Part shown: positions 19,104 to 28,778 of the stretch, piece by piece
Numbering within the stretch: the first letter of the stretch is position 1
Layout of the letters: every line of letters begins with the position of its first letter
NCBI GenBank assembly: GCA_026003355.1
Contig: BPHC01000008.1
Span: forward strand, 62,001-126,000
Source: Cyclobacteriaceae bacterium
GTDB taxonomy: Bacteria; Bacteroidota; Bacteroidia; Cytophagales; Cyclobacteriaceae
Reading direction: 5' to 3'
Length of the DNA: 64,000 nt
The notes under the pieces: model-generated
The model's database searches: none
Seen by the model: the letters and a program-made list of their open reading frames with translations, nothing else
What the model was told of the DNA's origin: nothing
Made by a program: the position numbers and the translations under genes

Positions 19104-20233
19104 GACAGCGCCCTGTTCAGGTCATGTACCAGATCGTCAGCCTGTTCGGCTCCTACCGATAACCGAAGCAGTTTTTCGGTAATGCCTGCAGCTTTCCGCT
19201 CTTCGGGTGTTAATCTGCGGTGCGAAGTTTTAACCGGCTGATTAATGGTGCTCTCCACGCCCCCCAGGCTTACTGCCGGCCTGATTAACTCCAGCCGGCT
19301 AACCACCCGGTCGGCATTGCCCTTTACATCAAACGACACCATGCCGCCAAAGTGGTGCATCTGTGCTTTGGCTATGGCATGACCCGGATGCTCCCTCAGA
19401 CCCGGATAGTAAACCCGGGAAATCTTTTTATGGTGCTTCAGCCATTCGGCCAGATAAGCAGCATTTTCGTTTTGCTGCTGCACCCGCAGAAACAGGGTTT
19501 TAAGACTGCGCTCCACCAGCCAGCAGGTGTAGGCATCGGCATGCCCGCCAAAATGAATGGCACTTTGTTTAATGGTATCAATATGCTGTTGCGAAGCCAC
19601 CACTACACCGCACATCAGGTCGCTGTGGCCGCCAATGTATTTGGTGCCGCTGTGCAGCACAACATCAATGCCCAGTTCAAGCGGATTCTGATTAACAGGC
19701 GATGCAAATGTATTGTCAATAAGGGTTATGAGTTTATGTTGCCGGGCTATTTTTGCAACCGCTTTCAGATCGGTTATTTTTAACAACGGATTTGAGGGAG
19801 TTTCCACATACACCAGCCGTGTGTTTTTTTGAATGGCTTTGCCAAAGTTTTCCGGCCGGGTGCCGTCAACCAGGGTGTAGGTTATGCCATACCGGTTCAG
19901 TTCATTCAATACGGCATGATGGGTGCCCCCGTATAAATCCTGCTGAAAAACCGCATGGTCGCCCGCCCGGAGCAGGGCCATGAGGCTGGTAAAGATGGCT
20001 GCCATCCCCGAACTGAAAACCAGGGCATCATCGCCCTTTTCGAGGGCTGCCATCTTCCCGGCTACGGCCCGGTGGTTGGGGGTGTTGAAATACCGGGGAT
20101 AAAGAATATCGTCTTTTCGGTAATCGTATGCTGCCGCCGGAAACAGGGGCGTAACCATGCCTCCAAACTGGCTGTCGCCTTCCGATCCGGCATGTACACT
20201 TAGCGTGCGGGGATGTAACGGCTTCTTCTTCAT
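19100..20233 (-). CDS. Trans-sulfuration PLP enzyme (cystathionine gamma-synthase / gamma-lyase type)
   Basis: The product is 377 aa, standard for the Cys/Met metabolism PLP family. Motifs include SVHAGSEGD, YFNTPNHRAVAGKMAALE, ALVFSSGMAAIF, YVETPSNPLLKITD and the PLP-lysine site HSGTKYIGGHSDLMCG. The C-terminal SLGGVESTINQP is also typical. These enzymes make or break cystathionine, or cleave methionine and homocysteine. Sequence alone does not separate gamma-synthase, beta-lyase and methionine gamma-lyase. Its stop overlaps the end of the convergent broken gene by 4 bp. This gene reads without interruption although its neighbours on both sides contain indels. Confidence 0.92.
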   Translation of the reverse strand: MKKKPLHPRTLSVHAGSEGDSQFGGMVTPLFPAAAYDYRKDDILYPRYFNTPNHRAVAGKMAALEKGDDALVFSSGMAAIFTSLMALLRAGDHAVFQQDLYGGTHHAVLNELNRYGITYTLVDGTRPENFGKAIQKNTRLVYVETPSNPLLKITDLKAVAKIARQHKLITLIDNTFASPVNQNPLELGIDVVLHSGTKYIGGHSDLMCGVVVASQQHIDTIKQSAIHFGGHADAYTCWLVERSLKTLFLRVQQQNENAAYLAEWLKHHKKISRVYYPGLREHPGHAIAKAQMHHFGGMVSFDVKGNADRVVSRLELIRPAVSLGGVESTINQPVKTSHRRLTPEERKAAGITEKLLRLSVGAEQADDLVHDLNRALS

Positions 20234-20389
20234 GCCCCAAAATAAGCAATATTCCAGTTGCAGCCGGCTTGCGGCATTGCAGACTGCCGGTGCTTTTTAA
20301 AGACGGGTTATATTTTCGTTATCAATTAGTTACATTAAACTTTTTGCAGTTCCTGCCGTTTATCTTTACAGTACCAACCACTACGAACC

Positions 20390-20599
20390 ATGGCTTCTGT
20401 AATCCAAAAGCTGCAGGTTCTGGAGTCGCTCAGCGTGCTGGATGCCGATCAAACCGAAGAGGTTTTGCGTTTCATCCGCAGCCTTGCTGCGTCGCATGAT
20501 GACAGGCGGTACAAACGGTACAAACGCGAGGCGATGAAAGAAATACGCAGGGCACTGCGCACCGGCCGGCAGTTGCATGCAGACAGGAGAAAGGCTTAA
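20390..20599 (+). CDS. Small hypothetical protein
   Basis: The product is 69 aa, helical and charged. The N-terminal half (ASVIQKLQVLESLSVLDADQTEEVLRFI) resembles short DUF2281-like or antitoxin-like helical segments. The C-terminus is strongly basic (RRYKRYKREAMKEIRRALRTGR). A near-consensus -7 box (TATCTTTA) lies about 28 bases upstream. It stands alone between the divergent trans-sulfuration gene and the convergent rluD, and no toxin gene is next to it, so an antitoxin role is not supported. Coding is moderately likely. Confidence 0.55.
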   Translation: MASVIQKLQVLESLSVLDADQTEEVLRFIRSLAASHDDRRYKRYKREAMKEIRRALRTGRQLHADRRKA

Positions 20600-20681
20600 C
20601 TCCTGCTCAGGCTTCGTGCCTGTATCCAATGGGCGCAGTTAATGCGTCTGCACATACTTTTCCCACTTGTTGAGCACGCCT

Positions 20682-21680
20682 TTAAAGTCCTGCGGAATTT
20701 CCGAATCGAAAGTTCAGTTTTTCTCTGGTTACCGGATGAACAAAGCCCAATGTTTTGGCATGCAGGGCCTGGCGGGGCATAAGTTTAAAGCAGTTTTCAA
20801 CAAACTGGCGGTATTTGGTAAACACGGTGCCCTTTAGCACCCGGTTGCCTCCGTAGGTGGCATCGTTAAACAGCGGGTGGCCCAGGTACTTCATGTGGGC
20901 GCGTATCTGATGCGTACGGCCCGTTTCCAGGCGGCACTCCACCAGCGAAACGTACCGCAGGGGTTTTATTACACGGTAATGGGTAACAGCCCGTTTACCA
21001 TGGCTGGCGTCGGGAAAGGCAGTTATGATTCTGCGGTCGCCCGGACTTCTTCCGATAAAAACATCAATGGTTCCTTCGGGCGGTTCCGGCTCGCCCCATA
21101 CCAACGCCCAGTAAGTGCGTTCAATGGTATGATGAAAGAATTGTTCAGCAAGACCTTGCAGGGCTTCTTCGGTTTTGGCAATTACCAGCAGGCCAGAAGT
21201 GTCTTTATCAATACGGTGTACCAGCCCGGGCTTGCCTTCGTTGCCCGGTAGCTGCGGAAGGTGCTGAAAATGCCAGGCCAACGCATTAACCAGGGTGCCC
21301 GTCCAGTTCTGGTAGGCCGGATGCACCACCATGCCGGCAGGTTTGTTAACGACCAGCAGGTAATCATCTTCATACACAATGTCAAGCGGAATGTTTTCAG
21401 GAACAACCTCGGCTAACCGTGGTATTTTGGGCAGAGATAGCACAATCTCATCGTGCGGGTGCACGCGATAATTGGCTTTTACGGGCTTTTGGTTAACCAT
21501 TACGAGGCCGGCTTCTATCGCCTTTTGAACCTTTGTTCGGGTAACGTTCGGCAGCCGGTCGGTAATAAATTTATCCAGGCGCACCAGGCTTTGTCCGGCA
21601 TCGGCCACCAGGCGATGTTCTTCATAAGATACGCCATCATCATCATCTTCTTCTGTACCGGTGAGGAAGTCGGTTGCCAT
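20682..21680 (-). CDS. rluD: RluA/RluD family pseudouridine synthase, C-terminus frameshifted
   Basis: The product is 332 aa as read. An N-terminal S4 RNA-binding domain (SLVRLDKFITDRLPNVTRTK, residues ~28-90) is followed by the catalytic domain with LVHRIDKDTSGLLVIAKT (catalytic Asp in HRID) and TGRTHQIRAHMKYLGHP. The family makes pseudouridine in 23S rRNA. The frame ends in FGNSAGL, which is atypical. Dropping one base near 20706-20712 gives instead a tail reading NFDSEIPQDFKGVLNKW and ending VQTH, with a stop at 20639-20641. That tail matches the usual end of Bacteroidota RluD proteins. The catalytic core is complete, so function may survive either way. A promoter box lies just upstream. 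Confidence 0.9.
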   Translation of the reverse strand: MATDFLTGTEEDDDDGVSYEEHRLVADAGQSLVRLDKFITDRLPNVTRTKVQKAIEAGLVMVNQKPVKANYRVHPHDEIVLSLPKIPRLAEVVPENIPLDIVYEDDYLLVVNKPAGMVVHPAYQNWTGTLVNALAWHFQHLPQLPGNEGKPGLVHRIDKDTSGLLVIAKTEEALQGLAEQFFHHTIERTYWALVWGEPEPPEGTIDVFIGRSPGDRRIITAFPDASHGKRAVTHYRVIKPLRYVSLVECRLETGRTHQIRAHMKYLGHPLFNDATYGGNRVLKGTVFTKYRQFVENCFKLMPRQALHAKTLGFVHPVTREKLNFRFGNSAGL

Positions 21681-21685
21681 AAGCG

Positions 21686-21693
21686 CAAACCTA
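21686..21693 (-). promoter_or_regulatory. Putative -7 promoter box for rluD
   Basis: On the minus strand this reads TAGGTTTG, an exact TAnnTTTG match, ending five bases before the rluD start codon at 21680. The 5' leader would therefore be very short or absent. Confidence 0.55.
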
Positions 21694-21760
21694 CTAAACG
21701 AAACCCGGATTTTTACAGACGGCAGCCGCGGCTAATCAAATGCCCTATATTCGCGCTTTT

Positions 21761-22699
21761 ATGTTTAGGTTATACATAGTTGCTTTTGTGTGGTTGTTTG
21801 CCTGTAGTGCCAGGCCAAAGAGCGAAGAAATTTCAGGTAACTTGTTTGAGGCTGGTAAACGCCTGGCGCAGCTGGCCGACCGTTCTATTACTGAGGCATC
21901 GGGCATTGTGGCCAGCCGGAAACATGCCGGCATGTTATGGGTTCATAACGACAGCGGCGACAGTGCCCGTCTCTTTTTGGTGGATACCCTGGGGCGCACA
22001 CGCATGGTGGTGTGGCTTAAAGGAGCACGAAACCGCGATTGGGAAGATATTGCTGCCGGCCCCGGGCCGGTGGCGGGCAAAAGCTACCTGTATGTGGCCG
22101 ACATTGGCGACAACCATGCCCGGCATCATGAAAAAGTAATTTACCGGTTTGAAGAACCTGATTTTGAAGAAGGAGAAATAACCCTTACCCAATTCGACAG
22201 CATTAGGCTGGTGTATCCGGATGGCCCGCGCGACGCAGAGACATTGTTGACAGATCCGGATACCCGCGATTTGTTTATTCTGACAAAACGCGAAAGAAAA
22301 CTTCATCTGTATCGCCTGGCCTGGCCCTACGGTACCGGTACGATCCATACGGCTGTTCTGGAGGCCGATGATATAACCTTTAACCTTTTGGGTGAACCGC
22401 GGGGCTATCATCCTTTGTACTACAATCAGGTAACGGGCGGGGATATTTCGCCTGACGGCAGTGAGATTCTGATTAAAGACTACAGCACGGTGTATTACTG
22501 GAAGCGTCGGCCTAGGCAATCTCTGGCCGAAGTTTTGCGCACCCGGCCTTTCCTGCTTCCCTATCGGCCCGAAGCAAGAGGCGAAGCCATTGCCTTTTCT
22601 GCCGACGGCAAAGGATACTACACCCTGAGTGAGGAGGCAGACGGGATAGTGCCATATCTGATTTTTTACGCCCGGAAAAAAAGTGTTACTCAACCTTAA
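21761..22699 (+). CDS. Lipoprotein, predicted beta-propeller
   Basis: The product is 312 aa from the ATG at 21761, which opens a lipoprotein signal ([15 protein letters not shown], lipobox LFAC). An in-frame ATG at 21740 would only lengthen the n-region. The mature protein contains [25 protein letters not shown] and repeated acidic strand segments ([38 protein letters not shown]), typical of a propeller of the SdiA-regulated or YjiK-like type found as Bacteroidota lipoproteins. The function is unknown. It converges with the YbjQ-like gene, and the 3' ends overlap by 14 bp. Confidence 0.75.
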   Translation: MFRLYIVAFVWLFACSARPKSEEISGNLFEAGKRLAQLADRSITEASGIVASRKHAGMLWVHNDSGDSARLFLVDTLGRTRMVVWLKGARNRDWEDIAAGPGPVAGKSYLYVADIGDNHARHHEKVIYRFEEPDFEEGEITLTQFDSIRLVYPDGPRDAETLLTDPDTRDLFILTKRERKLHLYRLAWPYGTGTIHTAVLEADDITFNLLGEPRGYHPLYYNQVTGGDISPDGSEILIKDYSTVYYWKRRPRQSLAEVLRTRPFLLPYRPEARGEAIAFSADGKGYYTLSEEADGIVPYLIFYARKKSVTQP

Positions 22700-23006
22700 C
22701 GGCTGTTCCGCAGGCCGTTACCATAAGCATGCCGTTTCCTGAGCCCAGGGTTTCATAGTCCAGATCAACGCCAATAACGGCATTGGCGCCAATATTTCTG
22801 GCCTGCTGTACCATTTCGGCAATGGCGCTCTCTTTGGCTTCTTTCAATACCCTTTCATAGGCACCGCTGCGGCCGCCTACGATATCGGTAATGCTTGCAA
22901 AAAAATCTTTAATGAGGTTGGCGCCAATAATGGTCTCGCCCGAAACCAGCCCATAATATTGCACTATACGCCTGCCTTCAATGGTATTGGTGGTGGTTAC
23001 CAGCAT
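22686..23006 (-). CDS. YbjQ/UPF0145 family protein (heavy-metal-binding-like domain)
   Basis: The product is 106 aa from the Met of [12 protein letters not shown], the usual start of the family; an in-frame upstream Met at 23033 would add nine residues (MPLTPLKTF). Family features are [22 protein letters not shown], a stretch around [14 protein letters not shown], and [20 protein letters not shown] near the end. Proteins of this family form pentameric rings and are widespread, but their biochemical role is unproven. No metal-binding site is evident beyond the domain name. Confidence 0.88.
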   Translation of the reverse strand: MLVTTTNTIEGRRIVQYYGLVSGETIIGANLIKDFFASITDIVGGRSGAYERVLKEAKESAIAEMVQQARNIGANAVIGVDLDYETLGSGNGMLMVTACGTAVKVE

Positions 23007-23049
23007 AAATGTTTTTAGAGGTGTTAACGGCATAGGGCAGATTTGGGTT

Positions 23050-23083
23050 ATAAAAAAACAGGCACCGGTAACGATGCCTGTTT
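23050..23083 (-). terminator. Intrinsic terminator of gdhA
   Basis: A perfect nine-base inverted repeat, AAACAGGCA (23056-23064) and TGCCTGTTT (23075-23083), with a 10-base loop. On the minus strand it is followed by a run of T (complement of 23052-23058). It lies 22 bases after the gdhA stop, so it ends minus-strand transcription before the YbjQ-like gene. Confidence 0.8.
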
Positions 23084-23105
23084 GCAGGTTTAAGGAAGGG
23101 AGAAT

Positions 23106-24458
23106 TTAAATTACGCCCTGGGCTTTCATGGCATTGGCTACTTTAAGGAAGCCTGCAATGTTTGCGCCCACCAGGTAGTTGCCCGGTTTGCCGTACTCGT
23201 TGGCTACTGCCAGGCAGGTATCGTGAATGTTTTTCATGATTTCCTGCAGTTTGTGGTCAACCTCTTCGCGTGTCCAGTTGGTGCCCATGTAATTTTGGGT
23301 CATTTCCAGGCCCGAGGTGGCCACCCCGCCGGCATTGGAGGCTTTGCCCGGCGAATACATAATACCGTTGTCAATTAGAATATTAATACCCTCAATGGTT
23401 ACTGGCATATTAGCACCCTCGCCAACCAGCTTAATACCATTTTTAACAAGGTTTTCGGCATCTCTGGCGTTTACTTCGTTTTGGGTGGCGCAGGGAAAAG
23501 CGCAGTCGGCCGGAATGTTCCATATGGGGTTATGGTCAGCATCGGGCTGAAGTTCGTGGTAAACCACTCCTTTAAACTTTTCAGCGTATTCTTTAATACG
23601 GCCGCGCCGGTTGTTTTTCAGGTCTTTAAGAAATTCCAGCTTTTCTTTGGTAATACCGGCTTCGTCAATGATAAACCCGTTTGAATCAGAGGCGGTGATA
23701 ACCTTTCCGCCCAGCTTGTTTATTTTTTCTATGGCATACTGGGCCACATTTCCCGACCCCGAAACCAGGCAGGTTTTGCCTTTAATGGAATCGCCTTTGG
23801 TATGCAGCATGTTTTCTGCAAAATAAATCAATCCGTAGCCGGTAGCTTCGGTGCGGATAAGGCTTCCGCCCCAGCCAATGCCTTTGCCGGTAAACACACC
23901 TGTAAACTCGTTTTTAATTTTTTTATAGGCGCCAAACATATATCCTATTTCGCGGCCGCCAACGCCTATATCTCCGGCGGGTACATCAAGCCGGTGGCCT
24001 ATATGGCGTGTTAGCTCGCCCATAAAGGCCTGGCAAAACTTCATAATTTCATTTTCGCTTTTGCCTTTGGGGTCGAAATCGGCTCCGCCTTTTCCGCCTC
24101 CCATGGGTATGCCGGTAAGGGCGTTTTTGAACACCTGCTCAAAGGCCAGGAACTTGAGTACGCTTACGTTAACCGACGGATGAAACCGTATTCCGCCTTT
24201 GTAGGGGCCAATGGCGCTGTTCATTTGTACCCGGTAGCCGCGGTTAACCTGTACTTCGCCCCGGTCGTCCAGCCAGGTAACGCGAAAAGAAATAAGCCTT
24301 TCCGGCTCCAGCATGCGCTCCAGAATTTTAAGCTTTCGGTATTCCGGATGTTTATCCAAGACAGGCATAACGGTAAGGATTACCTCTTCGGCAGCCTGCA
24401 GAAATTCGGGTTCGTGCGGATTGCGCTGCTTAACAGCATCGAGTATATCAGCGTGCAT
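23106..24458 (-). CDS. gdhA: NADP-specific glutamate dehydrogenase
   Basis: The product is 450 aa, the length of the small hexameric glutamate dehydrogenases. It converts 2-oxoglutarate and ammonium to glutamate with NADPH in the cytoplasm. Motifs are GGIRFHPSVNVSVLKFLAFE, the catalytic region GIPMGGGKGGADFDPKGKS, DIGVGGREIGYMFGAYK, the dinucleotide site VSGSGNVAQYA and SNAGGVATSGLEMTQN. The Ser in VSGSGNVAQYA and the K-G-G-A-D context fit the NADP type. The gene is followed by a strong terminator, so it is expressed alone. Confidence 0.96.
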   Translation of the reverse strand: MHADILDAVKQRNPHEPEFLQAAEEVILTVMPVLDKHPEYRKLKILERMLEPERLISFRVTWLDDRGEVQVNRGYRVQMNSAIGPYKGGIRFHPSVNVSVLKFLAFEQVFKNALTGIPMGGGKGGADFDPKGKSENEIMKFCQAFMGELTRHIGHRLDVPAGDIGVGGREIGYMFGAYKKIKNEFTGVFTGKGIGWGGSLIRTEATGYGLIYFAENMLHTKGDSIKGKTCLVSGSGNVAQYAIEKINKLGGKVITASDSNGFIIDEAGITKEKLEFLKDLKNNRRGRIKEYAEKFKGVVYHELQPDADHNPIWNIPADCAFPCATQNEVNARDAENLVKNGIKLVGEGANMPVTIEGINILIDNGIMYSPGKASNAGGVATSGLEMTQNYMGTNWTREEVDHKLQEIMKNIHDTCLAVANEYGKPGNYLVGANIAGFLKVANAMKAQGVI

Positions 24459-24550
24459 GGGTATAAATTTGCGCCAATTTATAAGAAGTTATTGTAATGC
24501 AAACGTTTTAACCTGCTTTCCTGAATGGTCATTATCTGCTTTCTTTCGGA

Positions 24551-25444
24551 ATGAAAAATTTTTCTGATAAACTCAGTGAACTGGGCTTTTCGCGTATTGT
24601 GGCCGGTGTTTGGCGCTGGGGAAAGCTGCCTCAAAGCCAGTGGCAAATACTGATTCAGCAGGCTGTTGAGCTGGGCATAACAACCTTCGACCATGCCGAT
24701 ATTTATGGCGACTATACCTGCGAGGAGCAATTTGGCCAGGTGCTTAAGGCAAATGCTGCTTTGAAGGCCAAATGCAGGGTAATTACCAAATGCGGCATAA
24801 AACTGAAATCTGCCAAACGGCCCGGTCACCGTATTAAGCACTACGATACATCGGCTGCGCACGTGCTCAAGTCGGCCGAAACATCACTCAGATTACTGGG
24901 GGTTGAGGTTATTGATTTACTGCTGCTGCATCGGCCGGATCCGCTCATGAACCCGGAAGAAGTTGCCGAAGCCTTTTACCGCCTTGAAAATCAGGGCAAG
25001 GTAAAAAGTTTTGGTGTATCGAACTTTACGCCTGCGCAGCTGGAAATGCTGCAGTCTTTTCTGGATATACAGCTTGTAACCAACCAAATAGAGCTGTCGC
25101 TTTTTCGTTATGAATCAATTTTCAACGGCACAGTAGATGTTCTTATGAAGTACCGCATGCAGCCCATGGCATGGTCGCCCCTGGGCGGTGGCAGATATTT
25201 TACATCGGAGGAAACGGCAAAATCTTTGGCCATAACCCTGCAGCAGCTGTCAGAGAAGTACCATTGTACCGAAAGCCAGTTGTTGCTGGCCTGGCTGCTT
25301 ACCCATCCTTCAGGTATATATCCTGTGGTAGGCACTACCCGGCCGGAGCGCCTGGAAGAAGCCATGGGTGCACTTGCCCTGACGCTGGAGCGACAGGACT
25401 GGTTTGCATTGTTAAAGGCCGTTGCCGGAAAAGATGTGCCGTAA
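24551..25444 (+). CDS. Aldo/keto reductase
   Basis: The product is 297 aa. The family tetrad is visible: Asp and Tyr in TTFDHADIYGDYTCE, Lys in VITKCGIK and His in LLLLHRPDPLMNPEE. The NADPH-binding end is also present (YPVVGTTRPERLEEAM). It most resembles the YdhF-like oxidoreductase group. The start at 24551 begins MKNFSDKLSELGFSRI and gives a full-length barrel. It is divergent from gdhA and its stop is about 115 bp before the uvrA start. The substrate is unknown. Confidence 0.92.
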   Translation: MKNFSDKLSELGFSRIVAGVWRWGKLPQSQWQILIQQAVELGITTFDHADIYGDYTCEEQFGQVLKANAALKAKCRVITKCGIKLKSAKRPGHRIKHYDTSAAHVLKSAETSLRLLGVEVIDLLLLHRPDPLMNPEEVAEAFYRLENQGKVKSFGVSNFTPAQLEMLQSFLDIQLVTNQIELSLFRYESIFNGTVDVLMKYRMQPMAWSPLGGGRYFTSEETAKSLAITLQQLSEKYHCTESQLLLAWLLTHPSGIYPVVGTTRPERLEEAMGALALTLERQDWFALLKAVAGKDVP

Positions 25445-25559
25445 ACCCGCACAACCCAAAGCCATTGCATTTTTTATCCCGGCGGGCAAACTCTTTTGGC
25501 TGAAATTTGTTCGGGAGCACAGATGCACTCATTTTTGTGCCCTGCCCTTTCCTGCAGCC

Positions 25560-28424
25560 ATGCCAGCCCTTTCCAAAAAAAGAAAAAAAACTCCGGTTGC
25601 TGCCGGCACCGCCGGTTATGACACCGTAGAGGTGATTGGCGCACGCGAGCATAACCTGAAAAACATAACGGTCTCATTTCCGCGCAATAAACTGGTAGTC
25701 ATTACGGGCATAAGCGGAAGCGGTAAATCGTCATTGGCTTTCGATACCCTCTATGCAGAAGGGCAGCGGAGGTATCTGGAAAGCTTTTCGGCCTATGCAC
25801 GCAATTTTATTGGAAGCCTGGAGCGACCCGATGTGGATAAAATCAACGGCCTGAGCCCGGTAATTTCCATTGAGCAAAAAACCACTTCGCGCAATCCGCG
25901 CTCAACTGTAGGTACCGTAACCGAGATTTACGATTTTCTGCGTTTGTTGTTTGCACGTACAGCCGAAGCTTACTCCTACCTTACGGGCGAGAAGATGACC
26001 CGGCAGTCGGAAGACCAGATTGTAGACTCCATTATCGCCAACCTGCGGGGCAAAAAGCTTACACTGCTGGCACCGGTGGTAAAAGGACGCAAAGGGCATT
26101 ACCGTGAGTTGTTTCAGCAAATTCGCAAGCTGGGCTTTGCCAAGGTGCGGGTGGACGGAACCATTCAGGACCTGGCACCCAAAATGCAGGTTGACCGGTA
26201 CAAAGTTCACGATATTGAAATTGTAATCGACCGCATAGTGGCCAGCCCGCAAGACCGTGCACGCGTAAGCCAGTCGGTAAACCGGGCGCTTAAAGAGGGA
26301 AAAGGCATTATACAGGTGCTCGAAGAAAACGGCACGGTGCATTACTTTTCCAAATACCTCATGGACCCCCGCACCGGGCTTTCGTACGATGAGCCCGCCC
26401 CCAATACTTTTTCTTTTAACTCGCCCTACGGAGCCTGCCCCGTTTGCAACGGCCTGGGCGAAATACAGGAGATAACCGAAGAATCGGTTATCCCCGATAA
26501 AAACCTCAGCATAAGCCGGGGGGGTATTTTGCCTCTGGGGGCTTACCGCGATATATGGATTTTCAAAAAAATTGAAGCCATACTTAAGCGATATCACTGC
26601 ACCTTAACCACCCCCATAAAAAACATCCCGGCCGAAGCGCTAAGGGTACTTTTATATGGCGATGACGTGCCGGTTTCGGTACCTTCGGTAAAATATCCCG
26701 GAACCGAGTGGAATACACGTTTTGAAGGCATTGTGAATTTCCTGGAAAAACAGCGCGAAGAAGGCTCTGAAAACGTAAAGCAATGGGTTGAAGATTTTAC
26801 CATTACCCGCGTATGCCCGGAGTGCCAGGGTAAAAGACTTAAAAAAGAAGCGCTGCATTTTTTTATTGACGGCAAAAACATTGCCGACCTGGCCATGCTC
26901 GACCTGGGCAGATTTAACCACTGGCTATCCGGCCTCGAAGACCGCCTTACGGAAAAACAACGCATAATAGCCACCGGAGTTTTAAAGGAAATACGCAAAC
27001 GAACAGGGTTTTTGTTAGATGTAGGCCTGGAATACCTTCATCTTAACCGGCCATTGAAAACATTAAGCGGAGGAGAAGCCCAGCGCATACGCCTGGCTAC
27101 GCAAATAGGCACCCAGCTAACCGGTGTAATGTATATTCTGGATGAACCCAGCATTGGCCTGCACGCCCGCGACAATACCCGGCTCATCGGTGCATTAAAA
27201 TCTCTGCGCGACCTGGGTAACACTGTACTTGTAGTAGAGCACGACCGTGAAATGATGCTGGAAGCCGACTACCTGCTCGATATAGGACCCGGAGCCGGAA
27301 GGCACGGCGGCCAGGTGGTGGCCCAGGGCGAACCACCGGAATTTTTAAAGTGCAACAGTGCTACATCCGGCTACCTGAAAGGCCAGGAGCAAATTCCCTA
27401 CCCTTCTACCCGCCGAAAAGGCAACGGCAAAATGCTGGTGTTAAGCGGTGCATCGGGCCACAACCTGAAACACATTACCGTAAGCCTGCCCCTCGGCACT
27501 TTTATTTGCATTACCGGTGTTTCCGGAAGCGGCAAATCAACCCTTATTCACGATACCCTGTATCCCATCCTGATGAAACATTTCTATGGGTCGCGCACCG
27601 AGCCGCTGCCCTACGATAAAATTGAAGGCATAGAACATCTGGATAAGGTGATAGAAGTAGATCAGTCGCCCATAGGCCGGACTCCACGGTCCAGCCCGGC
27701 AACCTACACGGGCGTATTTACCGATATCCGCGATTTGTTTGCCCAACTGCCGGAAGCGAAAATCAGGGGTTATAAACCCGGCCGGTTTAGCTTTAACGTA
27801 AAAGGCGGACGGTGCGAAACCTGCCAGGGCGGAGGCCTGCGGGTTATTGAAATGGAATTTTTACCCGATGTACAGGTGCCCTGCGAAACCTGCAAAGGCA
27901 GGCGCTATAACCGCGAAACCCTGGAGGTGCGATACCGGGGCAAATCCATTGCCGATGTGCTGAACATGACGGTGGAAGAAGCCGTTGGTTTTTTTGAAAA
28001 CCATCCGCGCATCTTACGAAAGATAAAAACCCTTGAAGAAGTGGGGCTGGGCTACCTTTCGCTGGGACAGCACGCCACCACCTTATCGGGAGGTGAGGCC
28101 CAACGCATTAAACTGGCCACCGAGTTGGCCAAACGCGACACCGGCAAAACCCTGTATATTTTCGATGAGCCCACCACCGGACTTCATTTTCAGGATATAG
28201 CCCACCTGCTTAACGTGCTGCAAAAGCTGGTCGAAAAAGGAAACACGGTGTTGGTAATTGAGCATAATATGGATGTAATTCGGGCAGCCGACTACCTGAT
28301 TGACCTGGGGCCCGAAGGAGGCGATGGCGGAGGACATATTGTTGCTGCCGGCACACCCGAAGAAGTTGCCCAAAATGCAAACAGCCACACGGGGCGCTAC
28401 CTGCTTAAAGAATTGAATCGCTGA
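25560..28424 (+). CDS. uvrA: Excinuclease ABC subunit UvrA
   Basis: The product is 954 aa from the ATG at 25560 ([10 protein letters not shown]). The frame is open further upstream to 25422 but that part is not conserved-looking and overlaps the previous gene. UvrA is the damage-sensing ATPase of nucleotide excision repair. It has two ABC modules: Walker [11 protein letters not shown] and [10 protein letters not shown], signatures [16 protein letters not shown] and [16 protein letters not shown], and Walker [10 protein letters not shown] and IFDEPTTGL. The zinc-finger cysteines are in [26 protein letters not shown] and CETCKGRR. uvrC is in the same window at 39.8-41.6 kb, but not adjacent. 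Confidence 0.96.
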   Translation: MPALSKKRKKTPVAAGTAGYDTVEVIGAREHNLKNITVSFPRNKLVVITGISGSGKSSLAFDTLYAEGQRRYLESFSAYARNFIGSLERPDVDKINGLSPVISIEQKTTSRNPRSTVGTVTEIYDFLRLLFARTAEAYSYLTGEKMTRQSEDQIVDSIIANLRGKKLTLLAPVVKGRKGHYRELFQQIRKLGFAKVRVDGTIQDLAPKMQVDRYKVHDIEIVIDRIVASPQDRARVSQSVNRALKEGKGIIQVLEENGTVHYFSKYLMDPRTGLSYDEPAPNTFSFNSPYGACPVCNGLGEIQEITEESVIPDKNLSISRGGILPLGAYRDIWIFKKIEAILKRYHCTLTTPIKNIPAEALRVLLYGDDVPVSVPSVKYPGTEWNTRFEGIVNFLEKQREEGSENVKQWVEDFTITRVCPECQGKRLKKEALHFFIDGKNIADLAMLDLGRFNHWLSGLEDRLTEKQRIIATGVLKEIRKRTGFLLDVGLEYLHLNRPLKTLSGGEAQRIRLATQIGTQLTGVMYILDEPSIGLHARDNTRLIGALKSLRDLGNTVLVVEHDREMMLEADYLLDIGPGAGRHGGQVVAQGEPPEFLKCNSATSGYLKGQEQIPYPSTRRKGNGKMLVLSGASGHNLKHITVSLPLGTFICITGVSGSGKSTLIHDTLYPILMKHFYGSRTEPLPYDKIEGIEHLDKVIEVDQSPIGRTPRSSPATYTGVFTDIRDLFAQLPEAKIRGYKPGRFSFNVKGGRCETCQGGGLRVIEMEFLPDVQVPCETCKGRRYNRETLEVRYRGKSIADVLNMTVEEAVGFFENHPRILRKIKTLEEVGLGYLSLGQHATTLSGGEAQRIKLATELAKRDTGKTLYIFDEPTTGLHFQDIAHLLNVLQKLVEKGNTVLVIEHNMDVIRAADYLIDLGPEGGDGGGHIVAAGTPEEVAQNANSHTGRYLLKELNR

Positions 28425-28443
28425 TTTTTACTTACTTGCCTGC

Positions 28444-28698
28444 GTGATACTTAACACCCAAAACCGACAGTACCTTTTCGGTGCCCTGTTTTTTGCCTTT
28501 GGCCTTTACCAGGCCTGGACCAGAGACTTTCTTGAATTTGCCCTCTATGCCTCGGCCGGGGCTGCTTTTATCGGCAATGCCCTGATTGCCGAACCTGCCC
28601 TGGCCGCCTGGCGAAAATGGCTGATTATTGCCGACTGGGCACTGATAATTGTGGCTTCGCTGCTCTTTCTGGCGGTTATCCGGTACCGCTATTTTTAA
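28444..28698 (+). CDS. Small membrane protein
   Basis: The product is 84 aa with a GTG start at 28444. Three hydrophobic helices can be seen: YLFGALFFAFGLYQAW, FALYASAGAAFIGNALIA and WLIIADWALIIVASLLFLAV. It lies 20 bp after uvrA on the same strand and may be carried on its transcript. The family is not recognised; short membrane proteins of this form are common beside housekeeping genes in Bacteroidota. The start choice is uncertain because there is no in-frame ATG nearby. Confidence 0.6.
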   Translation: MILNTQNRQYLFGALFFAFGLYQAWTRDFLEFALYASAGAAFIGNALIAEPALAAWRKWLIIADWALIIVASLLFLAVIRYRYF

Positions 28699-28759
28699 GA
28701 GCCACAGGCCCGTGGCCCCACCGCTTACGTAAAACCTCATGGCGCGAAACCCTTTTACG

Positions 28760-28767
28760 TAATTTTG
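28760..28767 (+). promoter_or_regulatory. Putative -7 promoter box for the LytS/LytTR pair
   Basis: TAATTTTG matches TAnnTTTG exactly and ends 11 bases before the histidine kinase start codon at 28779. Confidence 0.55.
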
Positions 28768-28778
28768 CATGCTGAGCC

